NCBI RefSeq assembly: GCF_016756595.1
Contig: NZ_AP023257.1
Span: 558,001-622,000 of the forward strand
DNA length: 64,000 nt
Direction: 5' to 3'
Source of the DNA: Mesorhizobium sp. L-2-11
GTDB taxonomy: Bacteria; Pseudomonadota; Alphaproteobacteria; Rhizobiales; Rhizobiaceae
A program made the position numbers and the translations under genes. Below are positions 27,030-36,098 of the stretch, one piece after another (position 1 is the first letter of the stretch; each line of letters opens with the position of its first letter). Under the pieces are notes generated by a model. That model was given only the letters and a program-made list of their open reading frames with translations, searched no databases and was not told the DNA's origin.

Positions 27030-27934
27030 GCCCCACCCCTTTGCGTCGGGTCGAGGATGTCGCGCAGCGCATCGCCGATGAGGTTGAAGGCCAGCGCCAG
27101 CGCCAGGATCGCCGCGCCCGGAAAGAAGACCAGCCAGGGCGCTGCCTGGAAATAGGTCTGGTTTTCGAAAATGATGTTGCCCCAGGATGCGGTCGGCGGC
27201 TGCACGCCGATGCCGAGATAGCTGAGCGTCGCTTCCAGGAGCACTGTGGTCGAGATGCCGAGCGTCCCCCAGACGATGATCGTCGGCAGCAGATGCGGCA
27301 GGATATGGCGAAACAGGATACGTGGCGCGCTAGCCCCGATGGTGCGCTCGGCGTCGATGAACTCGCGCTCGGACAAAGAGCTGGTCTCGGTGTAGATGAC
27401 CCGCGCGGTCTGAACCCAGTTCACCAGTGCGATCACCATGGCGACGATCCAAAGGCTCGGCTGGAGCACCGCCGCCAGGCAGATGGCGAGCAGCAGCGCC
27501 GGAAAAGCCATCATCAGGTCGGTGAATCGCATCAGCGCGCTGCCGATCCAGCCGCGGAAATAGCCCGCGGTGACGCCAACCAGCGTACCGATCAAAAGCG
27601 CCACGCCGTTGGCGACGATGCCGATGATCAGCGAGGTGCGCGCGCCGAAAAGGATGCGGGTCAGCAGATCGCGACCGAGCAGATCCGTGCCCAGCCAGAA
27701 GGTGGCGTTCGGCGGCAAGGGCGCGCCCTCAAGCGTCAGCCCGTCGAACATCTGCTCGTTCGGATCGTAGCCCGTCAGCCACGGCGCCAGGATGGCGCCG
27801 GCCACGACCACGGCAACGATCCCCAGGCCTATCAATGCCAGGGGACGCTTGACCAGACGCCGCCAGACGCCGGCGCGCGGCCTGGCCGGCACGCGCCCGG
27901 TTGCGGGGAGATCAGGCGCGATGGGATTGATCAT
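27026..27934 (-). CDS. ABC permease, DppC type
   Basis: 302 aa. It has the usual DppC N-terminal helix, then HWLGTDxLGRD-like WLGTDLLGRDLLTRILFGAR at about 81-100. The EAA loop DAERTIGASAPRILFRHILP is present, and the C-terminus is PWLVFFPGAAILALALAFNLIGDALRD in family form. The start lies 23 nt inside the antiterminator gene, so regulator and transporter are co-transcribed. Confidence 0.94.
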   Translation of the reverse strand: MINPIAPDLPATGRVPARPRAGVWRRLVKRPLALIGLGIVAVVVAGAILAPWLTGYDPNEQMFDGLTLEGAPLPPNATFWLGTDLLGRDLLTRILFGARTSLIIGIVANGVALLIGTLVGVTAGYFRGWIGSALMRFTDLMMAFPALLLAICLAAVLQPSLWIVAMVIALVNWVQTARVIYTETSSLSEREFIDAERTIGASAPRILFRHILPHLLPTIIVWGTLGISTTVLLEATLSYLGIGVQPPTASWGNIIFENQTYFQAAPWLVFFPGAAILALALAFNLIGDALRDILDPTQRGGA

Positions 27935-28511
27935 CGCCGCCTTCTTCCGTCATCGCCACGATCCTGCGCGCGGCCTCCTCGACGCTGATCTGCCAGCTCA
28001 TCGCCAGCGACCGCAGTTGCGCATAGGCGCGGCCGTCCTCAGCACCTTTCGACAAGGCCTCCACCGCGCGCACGATCGTCTGGCGCTCCGCGACGCGCAG
28101 GCGAAGCGACGATATCTCGCTTGCCAAATGCTTTCGCGCGTCGAAACTCTGCCGCGCGATCAAAAGAGCGCTGTAGACGCCGGCATTGCCGACCGGCTTC
28201 AGCAACTGGGCGTCGGCCTTGTGCGACAGCGCCCACTCGATGCGGCCTGGCGCTTCGGAGCCGATCAGCGCGACCAGCGGCATCGGCGCCTCACCCGGCG
28301 CCCAGGGGAATTGTTCGTCGAAGCCGAGATCGGCATCGAAGAAGACGAAATCCGCCGCGAGCGCCTCGGCCGGCAGTTCCGGCCAGCAGCCGACTGTCTC
28401 GAGCCCGATTGCCGACAGTTGCCGCGTGATCGCCTGCACCGTCGGATGCGGACGATGCAGGACAAAGGCCCTGGCGCCGCCGAGATTCGGGATGCGCGGG
28501 ACCTTGCTCAC
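27912..28511 (-). CDS. AmiR-like ANTAR antiterminator
   Basis: 199 aa. Residues 1-120 resemble a degenerate receiver domain without the phospho-acceptor site (FVFFDADLGFDE, LVALIGSEAPGR). A short coiled-coil linker follows, then an ANTAR domain from about 142 to the end (RQTIVRAVEALSKG, then AYAQLRSLAMSWQISVEEAARRIV). This is the layout of AmiR from the Pseudomonas amidase operon, which binds leader RNA hairpins and stops termination when freed from AmiC. The ATG overlaps the AmiC-like stop by 4 nt. Its target is presumably the leader of this operon. Confidence 0.87.
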   Translation of the reverse strand: MSKVPRIPNLGGARAFVLHRPHPTVQAITRQLSAIGLETVGCWPELPAEALAADFVFFDADLGFDEQFPWAPGEAPMPLVALIGSEAPGRIEWALSHKADAQLLKPVGNAGVYSALLIARQSFDARKHLASEISSLRLRVAERQTIVRAVEALSKGAEDGRAYAQLRSLAMSWQISVEEAARRIVAMTEEGGDDQSHRA

Positions 28512-29635
28512 GATACCACCCTCAAGCGTGGGCGGCCGAACGTCTCGGTCCGGTCATAGCGGGACAGATAAGGATCGGGCGCGACACCCTCGGTCACCGT
28601 GACGGTCTTGAATGCGGTCCCCTCGATGCGCCCGATCTGCACCGGCAAGGTGGCGTGCTGGGTTTGTGGATCGATGGAGATGTCGCCGAGCGGGGTTCGA
28701 AACGAGGTTCCGGCAAAAGCCCGGGGAAGGTCCGGCCATTGTGCGCCGGGATTGCGAGCGAGGATTTCGGCAAGCGTCCGCACCGAGGCATAGGCCGCCG
28801 CCTCGAAGGACGAGGCAGGCATGATGGAGGGCGCCGAATTGCCCTGGCGATCCGCAGCCGAGATGTCGTGAAAATACGGTCCGACGGAAAGGTGGCCATT
28901 GCCCGCCTCGTTGAGCGCCGGCAACTCGCATTCGGTGAGATTGCAGGACAGGATCGGGCAGCGCTCCGGGCTGAAGTGCGGGTCGCGTGCGGCAAGTTCG
29001 GCATAGGCAGCGATGAAGGCGTAGGACGAGGAGCCGATCAGGTTGTTCAGGACGAAATCCGGCCGGGTCGCCTGGATCTCGGCGATCAGCCTGGAGACAT
29101 CGGCCTCGCCGAGCGGCAGATAGCGCTCGCCCAAAACCTTGCCGCCGGCGTCGGCAATCAGGTCGCGGGCGACACGGTTGGTCTCCCAGCCCCAGATATA
29201 GTTGGAGCCGAGCAGGAAGCCATTAGCGCCGAAGCGCGGCACGACATGAGCCAGCAGCGGGACGAGATGCTGGTTCGGGCAAGCGTGCATGTAGACGACA
29301 TGCTCGTTCGCTTCGAAGCCCTCATAGGGGCAGGCGTACCAGAGCGTGCCGCCGGCGCGCTCGAGGATCGGAATGACCTCCTTGCGGCTCCATGACGTGA
29401 TGCAGCCAATGATGTGGCGCGCGCCGCTGTTGGCGAGAATGTCGGCGCAGCCCGTCGCGTAGCCGTCGATGTTGCCTTGAGGATCGCGCTCCACCGGAAC
29501 GAATTCGATCGGGATGGCGGGATCGGCGTTGACATCGGCGATGGCCGTCATCGCACCCGAACGGCAGGATTCGGACAGCAGTTGGTAGTTGCCCGACCGC
29601 GAGTAAAGGATGCCGATTTCGATACGCCGTCCCAA
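28508..29635 (-). CDS. AmiC-like amide sensor (periplasmic-binding-protein fold)
   Basis: About 375 aa from a TTG start at 29635, chosen because GGGGAT lies upstream and the product then begins GRRIEIGILYSRSGNYQ as in AmiC and FmdD/UrtA-like proteins. The 21 residues of the longer frame are Arg-rich and unlike a signal peptide, so the protein is probably cytoplasmic. Signature stretches include IGCITSWSRKEVIP, NYIWGWETNRVARDL and NNLIGSSSYAFI. It should sense the amide and hold or release the AmiR-like protein encoded next. First gene of the operon. Confidence 0.85.
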   Translation of the reverse strand: MGRRIEIGILYSRSGNYQLLSESCRSGAMTAIADVNADPAIPIEFVPVERDPQGNIDGYATGCADILANSGARHIIGCITSWSRKEVIPILERAGGTLWYACPYEGFEANEHVVYMHACPNQHLVPLLAHVVPRFGANGFLLGSNYIWGWETNRVARDLIADAGGKVLGERYLPLGEADVSRLIAEIQATRPDFVLNNLIGSSSYAFIAAYAELAARDPHFSPERCPILSCNLTECELPALNEAGNGHLSVGPYFHDISAADRQGNSAPSIMPASSFEAAAYASVRTLAEILARNPGAQWPDLPRAFAGTSFRTPLGDISIDPQTQHATLPVQIGRIEGTAFKTVTVTEGVAPDPYLSRYDRTETFGRPRLRVVS

Positions 29636-29737
29636 GCAGATCCCCAAAATAACAATGCCCCGCAGCCGCCGCCGCGGAAGGCGAGGCATACGAGGCATTT
29701 TTACCGCCCGGCGGTCGGAGCCGGTATTTTCCCCATC

Positions 29738-29765
29738 AGCGTATTCCGTACGGCGGGTCAGTCAA
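29738..29765 (-). promoter_or_regulatory. Candidate promoter of the amide operon
   Basis: On the - strand TTGACT (29765-29760) is followed after 16 nt by TACGCT (29743-29738). Transcription would start about 95 nt before the AmiC-like gene, leaving a leader that contains ACCGCCGGGCGGT and other GC-rich stem-forming sequence, as expected for an ANTAR-controlled leader. Confidence 0.45.
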
Positions 29766-29847
29766 GCGGGAAAGTGAGGGCCGGGAAAGTGACCCGGTTT
29801 GCATCTGCTGGCGCGAAGGGGTCTCGTGCTGGTGCCGGAAGCCCGGC

Positions 29848-30012
29848 CCGGTTATCGGCGCCGGCGGGCTTGGCGACCTCATCATCCGCTACGGCTCCCA
29901 ACGCTTCGAGACCAGTGTCATGGTCGCCTTGGTCATCGTCATGATCATCCTGGTCTGCGGCATCCAATGCGCCGGCGACCGGCTGGTCGCGAGGCTGGAC
30001 CGCCGAGTGTAA
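29848..30012 (+). pseudogene. Remnant of a MetI-type methionine ABC permease (C-terminal 54 codons)
   Basis: The + frame from CCG 29848 to TAA 30010-30012 reads PVIGAGGLGDLIIRYG, then QRFETSVMVALVIVMIILV and GDRLVARLDRRV. This matches the C-terminal end of MetI, with its GGGGLGDLAIRYGYQRF-like segment. No start or upstream portion is present, and no metN or metQ flank it. The remnant lies just before the repeat and IS110 gene, so the locus was probably lost by IS- or repeat-mediated deletion. Confidence 0.8.
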
Positions 30013-30104
30013 TGAGTGAGCGGGCTATTCCTCGGCGCAGAAGTTTTGACGGGTCGCTTGCGTTGAGGGACGCATGCCTTGGCGATTGGCGGAACCGCCC
30101 ATCG

Positions 30105-30168
30105 CTTCGTCATCCTGGGGCGGAGCAAGGAGCGAAGCGACGCGGCGCAGACCCCGGGATCCATGCCA
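30105..30168. repeat. Interspersed repeat, family D copy 1 (inverted)
   Basis: CTTCGTCATCCTGGGGCGGA, then GCAAGGAGCGAAGCGACGCG and CAGACCCCGGGATCCAT. It is the reverse complement of the copy at 31676-31737, with a few differences; the two flank the IS110 transposase. Confidence 0.75.
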
Positions 30169-30305
30169 TGACTTCAGAGCATTGTTGCGGTGCAGAATTC
30201 TGCTCCGCTGCCGGCTAAGGTTACGGCATGATGGGGTGGACGGCGCCCGACGGCATCGGATGTGCCAGAATGAGTTCGTTGAGATCTCAAACAAGGGAGC
30301 CGTCC

Positions 30306-31430
30306 GTGGAACAGCTTATCCGTATTGGCATGGATACGTCCAAGAGTGTTTTTCAGCTGCATGGTGTCGACGCTGCGGAGCGTCCGGTGCTGGTGCGTAA
30401 ATTGCGACGGCGGGCGGTAGTCCCGTTCTTCGCCAAGCTTGCGCCAGTGAGGATCGGGTTGGAGGCGTGCGGCGGCTCGCATTACTGGGCGCGCACGCTG
30501 TCGGGGCTGGGTCATGAGGTGGTGCTGATCGCGGCGCAGCACGTGAAGCCGTATGTGCGGCGCGGCAAGCATGACGCGGCTGACGCCGAGGCGACCTGCG
30601 AGGCGATGAGCCGGCCCAGGACACGCTTTGTTGGGGTCAAGAGCGGCGAGCAGCAAGCGGCGCAGATGCTGTTTGGGGTGCGCGAGCAGCTGGTGCGGCG
30701 GCGCACGCAGCTTTCCAACACGATCCGCGGCTACGCAGCCGAATTCGGCCTGGTGGCCGCACAAGGCCTTGCCCGCATCGAGCCACTGCTGGCCCGCATT
30801 GCCGGCGACGCGACGGTGCCGGCGCTGGCAAAGGAACTGTTTGAGACGCTCGGCGAGGAATACCGCGCGGTGTGCGCGCGATACGCGGCAATCGACAAGA
30901 AGCTGTTGGCCCATCACCGCAAGGACGAGACTGGACAGCGACTGGCTGCGATGCCCGGCGTCGGGCCGGTCGTGGCGAGCCTGCTCGGCGTCAAGGTCAC
31001 TGATGCGACAGCGTTCGGCTCGGGACGCGACTTCGCGGCGTGGCTGGGGCTGACGCCGAAGAACCATTCGACCGCCGGCAAGAACCGGCTGGGGGTGATC
31101 ACGCGGGCCGGCGACGAGATGCTGCGGCAGGCGCTGGTGGTGGGCGCGACGGCCCACATCCAGCAGGTGCGTCGCGGCCGCGCCAAGGCCTCGCCGTGGC
31201 TGGCGGCGTTGATTGCGCGCAAGCCGCCGAAGCTGGCGGCTGTGGCGCTCGCCAACAAGACCGCCCGCATGGCCTGGAAGATGATGATCACCGGCGAGCC
31301 GTACCGTTGCGGCCCATCCGGGCAGCCTGACGCCTCCTCGCCGCCCTCAAGGCCGCTTCGCGCCGCCTACGGCGGTGGCCTGCGGCCAGCCCTGACCGCG
31401 GCTCAGCACGGCGCTGACATGCCCGGATAG
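30306..31430 (+). CDS. IS110-family transposase
   Basis: 374 aa from GTG 30306, with AAGGGAG upstream; the product then begins VEQLIRIGMDTSKSVFQLHG as is usual. The N-terminal DEDD-type RuvC-like domain shows IGMDTSK (first Asp), LEACGGSHYW (Glu) and KHDAADAEA (Asp pair). The C-terminal transposase_20 domain has MPGVGPVVASLL and the catalytic-Ser region GRDFAAWLGLTPKNHSTAGK. Full length and open. IS110 members lack clear inverted ends, and I could not fix the element borders. Inverted family D repeats lie about 140 bp upstream and 250 bp downstream. Confidence 0.93.
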   Translation: MEQLIRIGMDTSKSVFQLHGVDAAERPVLVRKLRRRAVVPFFAKLAPVRIGLEACGGSHYWARTLSGLGHEVVLIAAQHVKPYVRRGKHDAADAEATCEAMSRPRTRFVGVKSGEQQAAQMLFGVREQLVRRRTQLSNTIRGYAAEFGLVAAQGLARIEPLLARIAGDATVPALAKELFETLGEEYRAVCARYAAIDKKLLAHHRKDETGQRLAAMPGVGPVVASLLGVKVTDATAFGSGRDFAAWLGLTPKNHSTAGKNRLGVITRAGDEMLRQALVVGATAHIQQVRRGRAKASPWLAALIARKPPKLAAVALANKTARMAWKMMITGEPYRCGPSGQPDASSPPSRPLRAAYGGGLRPALTAAQHGADMPG

Positions 31431-31675
31431 GCCGCAACGGAGGAACACCGAACACAAGCTCTTGCAACGGAAGGAAGATGGACGTGATCGATCGATCCGT
31501 GACGCGCGAAACGCCGAGGGATCCATTGGCCAACGAAACCGCTGGCATGATTGGAACGGGCGTCGCGAACCCCACCTTGGCCAGCGGCCGCACGGACCGC
31601 GCTCAAAGGCCGGACATATGGACGCAAGCGATCGAAAACGACGCAAGACAACCGTTGCAGGCAGGGCGCCGTCCA

Positions 31676-31737
31676 CATATGGATCCCAGGGTCTGCGCGC
31701 GTCGCTTCGCTCCTTGCTTGCCCTGGGATGACGAAGT
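31676..31737. repeat. Interspersed repeat, family D copy 2
   Basis: ATGGATCCCAGGGTCTGCGC, GCGTCGCTTCGCTCCTTGC and CCCTGGGATGACGAAG; inverted partner of 30105-30168. Confidence 0.75.
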
Positions 31738-31925
31738 GGAGGAAGGCTTCGGTCAATCGTGAATGTCTGTGGCCGAAACGAGACACCGACATTCTTGTGG
31801 GTGTTCAGATGCTCGTCGGCGATGCCGGAGTAATATCTGGCCGAAATGAAATCGCCGCCGACCCGACCCATCGTCGCGCCGAGCCCGACGATGCTATTGT
31901 AGAAAGGGTATTGCCCTTCGGGCAT
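31738..31925 (-). pseudogene. Unassigned ORF fragment
   Basis: From ATG 31925 the - strand reads MPEGQYPFYNSIVGLGATMG and on through YYSGIADEHLNTHKN for about 62 codons before running into the family D repeat. The composition looks protein-like rather than antisense, and a weak GAAGAAG precedes the ATG. It appears to be the 5' part of a gene cut by repeat insertion or deletion. I do not recognise the family. The interval 31431-31675 holds nothing identifiable. Confidence 0.35.
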
Positions 31926-31961
31926 GATGCTTCTTCACCAATTGTCGATGTCGGTGCCGCC

Positions 31962-32032
31962 AATTGTCGAAGTCGGCGCTGCCCCTCATTGCCCTGCCGG
32001 GCATTTCTCCCCGTATAGTGACGGGGAGAAAG
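31962..32032. repeat. Interspersed repeat, family C copy 1 (intact)
   Basis: CAATTGTCGAAGTCGGCGCT, GCCCCTCATTGCCCTGCCGG and GCATTTCTCCCCGTATAGTG followed by ACGGGGAGAAAG, giving a hairpin CTCCCCGT/ACGGGGAG at its end. It is the intact reference for the IS481-split copy at 40684-42100. Confidence 0.8.
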
Positions 32033-32046
32033 ACGCTCTTCGGCGG

Positions 32047-33792
32047 TCAGCCGGCTGCTCGTGCCCGCTCGGTTGCGGCTCGGTCGATTGCCGACCCGTC
32101 GGCGGAAAAAACGACGCCAAATTTCTCGCTGGCCTGCTCGGGCGTATAGTACCCCAGCCTGACATCCCGCAGCACCAGTTCCGGGTCGCGCTGCAGGGGG
32201 TCGCCATAGCCGCCGCCGCCCGGCGTGCCGACGCGCACGCAGTCGCCGGCCTTCAGCGCGATGTCCTGCTCCTTGGAGAGGTGCGGCGGCACATGTTCAC
32301 TGCCGTCGCGAAAAACGGTCACCGTGTTGACCGCGCCGTCGCTGCCGCCGAGCGCGCCCTGCGGGCCGAAACGGCCGTGGTCCATGACGAAGGAGGCGCG
32401 GGCGTCGCCGCGCAGGATCTCGACCTCATAGGCGAGGCCAAAACCGCCGCGATGCCTGCCGGCGCCGCCCGAGCCTTCGCGCAAGGCGTAATGACGGTAG
32501 AGCACCGGAAACGCCTGCTCCATGATCTCGACCGGCGGCGATTTGGAAATGCCGATGGTCGAGCAGCCATTGCTCAGGCCGTCATGATCGGCGTTGCCGC
32601 CATAGCCGCCGCCGGAGATCTGGTACATGACGTAATCGCGGCCGCGGGCCGGATCGTTGCCGCCGAGGGCGAAATTGCCGCTGGAGCCGGCCGGCGCCGC
32701 CGTCACCTTGTCCGGCAGCGCCTGCACCATCGCCGCGAACACCGCCTCGGCGATGCGCTGCGAAACCTCGGCCGCGCAGCCCGATACCGGGCGCGGATAT
32801 TTGGCGTCGAGGAAAGTGCCTTCCGGCCGCTTGACGATCAGCGGCTCGAAGGCGCCGGCACTGATCGGCACGTCAGGGAAAATATGGCGCATGGCGAGGT
32901 AGACCGAGGACAAGGTCGTCGCCAGAACGCTGTTCATCGGCCCGGCGCAGGGTTTTGACGAGCCGGAAAAATCGAAAGTGAGCGTGTCGCCCTGTTTCTC
33001 CACCGCAAGCGCGATGGTCAGCGGCTCGTTGACCACCCCGTCGGAATCGACGAAGGCCCTGGAGCGATAGATGCCGTCGGGAATGGCCGATATGTTGGCG
33101 CGCATCTGCTCGGCGGCGCGGCGACGCAGTTCGGCGATCGCCTCGACGACTGTTTCATCTCCGTAACGATCCAGGATTCCGTTGAGCCGGTCCTGGCCGA
33201 TCAGCAGTGCCGCCGCCTGCGCGCGGATATCGCCGATGCGCTGGTCGGCAACCCTGATGTTCGAACAGATGATGGCGTAGATCTCGCGATCGAGTACGCC
33301 CTGCTTGAACAGTTTTACCGGCGGCAACCGCAGGCCCTCCTGCTCGACCGCCGTCGCCGAGGCGGAAAAGCCACCCGGCACCGAACCGCCGATATCCGGC
33401 CAGTGGCCGGTGTTCGACAGCCAGCAGAAGATTTTTTCTTCCCTGTAGACCGGCATGGCGAAGCGTACGTCCATCAGGTGAGTGCCGCCGAGATAGGGGT
33501 CGTTGACGATGTAGATATCGCCTGGCTCGGGCGGCAAGCAGCGACCGTCGGCGATCATCTCGATCACCGTTCTGGTCGAATACTGCATGACGCCGACGAA
33601 TACCGGCAGGCCTTGGCTGCCCTGCGCGATCAGCGATCCATCGACGGCCGAATAGATGCCGTCGGAGCGGTCATTGGCCTCGGCAATGACCGGCGAGAAG
33701 GCAGCGCGCGAAAACGTCAGGTCCATCTCGTCGCAGACCTGCTGCAGCGCCGCCTGGATGACCGAAAGCGTAATGGCGTCGAGCTTTTGCAT
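32047..33792 (-). CDS. Hydantoinase B/oxoprolinase-family subunit
   Basis: 581 aa from ATG 33792, one base after the stop of the A subunit (TGAGATG), with GAGG upstream. It starts QKLDAITLSVIQAALQQVCD and contains YSTRTVIEMI, GDIYIVNDPYLGGTHLMDV (about 95-113), LSNTGHWPDIGG and the late GGGGYGDPLQRDP, all standard for HyuB. With HyuA it forms an ATP-dependent hydrolase of hydantoins, 5-oxoproline or related cyclic amides. The longer frame to 34002 overlaps the A subunit and is spurious. The exact substrate is unknown. Confidence 0.93.
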   Translation of the reverse strand: MQKLDAITLSVIQAALQQVCDEMDLTFSRAAFSPVIAEANDRSDGIYSAVDGSLIAQGSQGLPVFVGVMQYSTRTVIEMIADGRCLPPEPGDIYIVNDPYLGGTHLMDVRFAMPVYREEKIFCWLSNTGHWPDIGGSVPGGFSASATAVEQEGLRLPPVKLFKQGVLDREIYAIICSNIRVADQRIGDIRAQAAALLIGQDRLNGILDRYGDETVVEAIAELRRRAAEQMRANISAIPDGIYRSRAFVDSDGVVNEPLTIALAVEKQGDTLTFDFSGSSKPCAGPMNSVLATTLSSVYLAMRHIFPDVPISAGAFEPLIVKRPEGTFLDAKYPRPVSGCAAEVSQRIAEAVFAAMVQALPDKVTAAPAGSSGNFALGGNDPARGRDYVMYQISGGGYGGNADHDGLSNGCSTIGISKSPPVEIMEQAFPVLYRHYALREGSGGAGRHRGGFGLAYEVEILRGDARASFVMDHGRFGPQGALGGSDGAVNTVTVFRDGSEHVPPHLSKEQDIALKAGDCVRVGTPGGGGYGDPLQRDPELVLRDVRLGYYTPEQASEKFGVVFSADGSAIDRAATERARAAG

Positions 33793-33793
33793 C

Positions 33794-35878
33794 TCAGGCC
33801 TCACCGATGTCGATGATGATGTTGCCGTCGGCGTCCGAGCGCGCCCGGTCGCCGGGCTCGAGCACTGTGGTGGCGTCCATCTGTTCGAAGATCGCCGGCC
33901 CTTCAACGATGGCGTCGAGCGGCAGCTTTTCCCTGCTATAGACCGGCGTGTCGTGCCAGCGTCCGCCGTACCAGACCGGCCGGATTTCGCGGCGGGCGTC
34001 ATCGAGCGTTTTGGCGCGGCCAGCCGGGTCGATCAGCCGCGAAAGATCGATTGCCGGCCGCACGCCGGTGATCGAGGTGTTGAGGTTGACCAGATTGGCG
34101 CGGATTTCCGGCAGCTCGACCTTGAAGCGGGCGAAATAGGCCTTTTCGAACAGCTGCTGCAGGATCTCGCGCGTCACCGCGGACGACGGCAGCGGCACGT
34201 TGATGATATGGGTCTGGCCGACGAACTGCATGTCGGCGGAATGGGTGACGCGGATCGTCTGCGGTTTCACCGCTTCCTTGCCGATCAGCTCCTCGCCTTC
34301 GTTTCGGTGCCGTTCCAATATCGCGTGAAGCCGGGTTTCATCGAGTCCCGCCACCGGCTGGTTGACGGTGTTGACGAAATCGTGCCTGAGATCGGCGACG
34401 ACGCAGCCGAGCGCATTGGTGATGCCAGGCCGCGCCGGCACCAGCACTTTTGGCAGGCCAAGTTCGCGCGCCAGTGCGGTGGCATGCAGCGGCCCGGCGC
34501 CGCCGAAGGCGAACAGGGCGAAATCGCGCGGGTCGTGGCCACGCGACACCGAGACCATGCGGATGGCGCCGGCCATCTTGATGTTGCCGAGCCGCAGCAC
34601 CGCGCCCGCCGCCTCGACGCCGGACAGGCCGGTGGGGCGGCCGATCCTGTCCTCAAAAATGCCGGTGACGTGTTCGACGGTGACCGGGTTTTCGACGGCG
34701 AGCAGCTTTTTCGGCGCCAGCCGGCCGAGCACTAGATTGGCATCGGTGATGGTTGGTTCAACGCCGCCGCGTCCATAGCAGATCGGGCCGGGATTGGCGC
34801 CGGCGCTTTCCGGGCCGATCTGGATCAGACCGGCCGCGTCGACGCGAGCGATCGAGCCGCCACCGGCGCCGACGGTGTGCACCGCCACCATCGGCACATG
34901 GATCGGCATCGCATATTCGATCTCGATCTCGTTCGACACAGCCGGTTCGGCATTGCGGATCAGCGCCACGTCGGTCGAGGTGCCGCCCATGTCGTAGGTG
35001 ACCAGGTTTTCGAAGCCGGCGCGTTTTCCGGTATAGGCGGCGGCGATGACGCCGGAGGCCGGGCCGGACATGACGGTCTTGGCCGATTCTCGGGTGACAA
35101 ACCGGGCCGAGATCATGCCGCCATTGCCGTTCATGATCAGGAAGTCGCGGGCGTAGCCTTTGGACCCCAATTCCTTGCGCAGCCGCTCGACATAGCGCTC
35201 GAGGATCGGCTGCACCGAGGCGTTGACCGAAGCGGTGACTCCGCGCTCGAATTCGCGCGCTTCCGACAGCAGCGCATGGCCCGTGGTGATATAGCCGTTC
35301 GGCCAAAGCGCGGCGGCGATGTCGGCGGCGCGCCGCTCATGCGCCGGATTGGCGTAGGAATGCAAAAAATGGATGACGAGGGATTCGCAGCCGGCCGCGA
35401 TCAGCTGCGAGATCGCCGCGCGCATTTCGGCTTCATCGAGCGGGGTGCGCACCGCGCCCGAGGCTTCGACGCGCTCCGATACTTCAAGCCGCAGATTGCG
35501 CGGAATGATCGGAACGAAGCTGCCGGTCATGCCATAGGCCTGCGGCCGCGTCCGCCGGCCCAGCTCGATGACGTCGCGAAAGCCGCGCGTGGTGATCATG
35601 CCGGTCTTGGCCAGCCGGCGCTCGAGCACTGCGTTGGTGGTGGTGGTGGTGCCGTGCACGATGAGGTCGATGCCGCGGATGGGAAAACCGGTGGCGTCGA
35701 GCGCCGAAACGACCCCAAAAGCCTGGTTGTCGATGGTGGTCGGGGTCTTGGCGATATGAACCTTGCCACTGTCACGCCCGTCGATCAGGAGCAGGTCGGT
35801 AAAGGTTCCGCCGACATCGATGCCGGCGACGACGCTGCCCGAGGAATCCAGCGTCTGCGCCGAAAAATTCTCTTCCAT
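33794..35878 (-). CDS. Hydantoinase A/oxoprolinase-family subunit
   Basis: 694 aa. It opens with the ASKHA ATP-binding motif VAGIDVGGTFTDLLLID (about 17-33), followed by VHGTTTTTNAVLER, SGPASGVIAAAY and YDMGGTSTDVALI (second phosphate loop). Later come AGGGSIARVDAAG and FAFGGAGPLHATALA. All are diagnostic of HyuA. It forms an operon with the B subunit directly downstream, and is divergent from fpr with 220 bp between them. Confidence 0.94.
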   Translation of the reverse strand: MEENFSAQTLDSSGSVVAGIDVGGTFTDLLLIDGRDSGKVHIAKTPTTIDNQAFGVVSALDATGFPIRGIDLIVHGTTTTTNAVLERRLAKTGMITTRGFRDVIELGRRTRPQAYGMTGSFVPIIPRNLRLEVSERVEASGAVRTPLDEAEMRAAISQLIAAGCESLVIHFLHSYANPAHERRAADIAAALWPNGYITTGHALLSEAREFERGVTASVNASVQPILERYVERLRKELGSKGYARDFLIMNGNGGMISARFVTRESAKTVMSGPASGVIAAAYTGKRAGFENLVTYDMGGTSTDVALIRNAEPAVSNEIEIEYAMPIHVPMVAVHTVGAGGGSIARVDAAGLIQIGPESAGANPGPICYGRGGVEPTITDANLVLGRLAPKKLLAVENPVTVEHVTGIFEDRIGRPTGLSGVEAAGAVLRLGNIKMAGAIRMVSVSRGHDPRDFALFAFGGAGPLHATALARELGLPKVLVPARPGITNALGCVVADLRHDFVNTVNQPVAGLDETRLHAILERHRNEGEELIGKEAVKPQTIRVTHSADMQFVGQTHIINVPLPSSAVTREILQQLFEKAYFARFKVELPEIRANLVNLNTSITGVRPAIDLSRLIDPAGRAKTLDDARREIRPVWYGGRWHDTPVYSREKLPLDAIVEGPAIFEQMDATTVLEPGDRARSDADGNIIIDIGEA

Positions 35879-36098
35879 TGTCGAAACCCGAAATGTCAGG
35901 ACTACAGATATGTCTCAGTTTGGAAAGGTGTTTCAGCCTAGCATCTTGACGCAAATATCATTTGTATACTAATAAATTCCGGAGACAAGAGCTTACCGCT
36001 TCGTCGTGGGCGAACGGCACGCTGGAACCTGATCGGTTCGGGCGCGCAGCAGAGAATTTGGTGCCAGCGCCCTCGGGTTGGCCAGAAGGTTAGATTTG

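Noticed and set aside
30105..31737. Family D repeats as the inverted ends of a composite transposon around IS110
   Set aside because: They are imperfect, contain no transposase ends, have no flanking duplication, and resemble dispersed intergenic repeats.
34877..35941. Long + strand frames opposite the hydantoinase A gene
   Set aside because: Low-complexity, His/Arg/Gly-rich antisense products without start signals.
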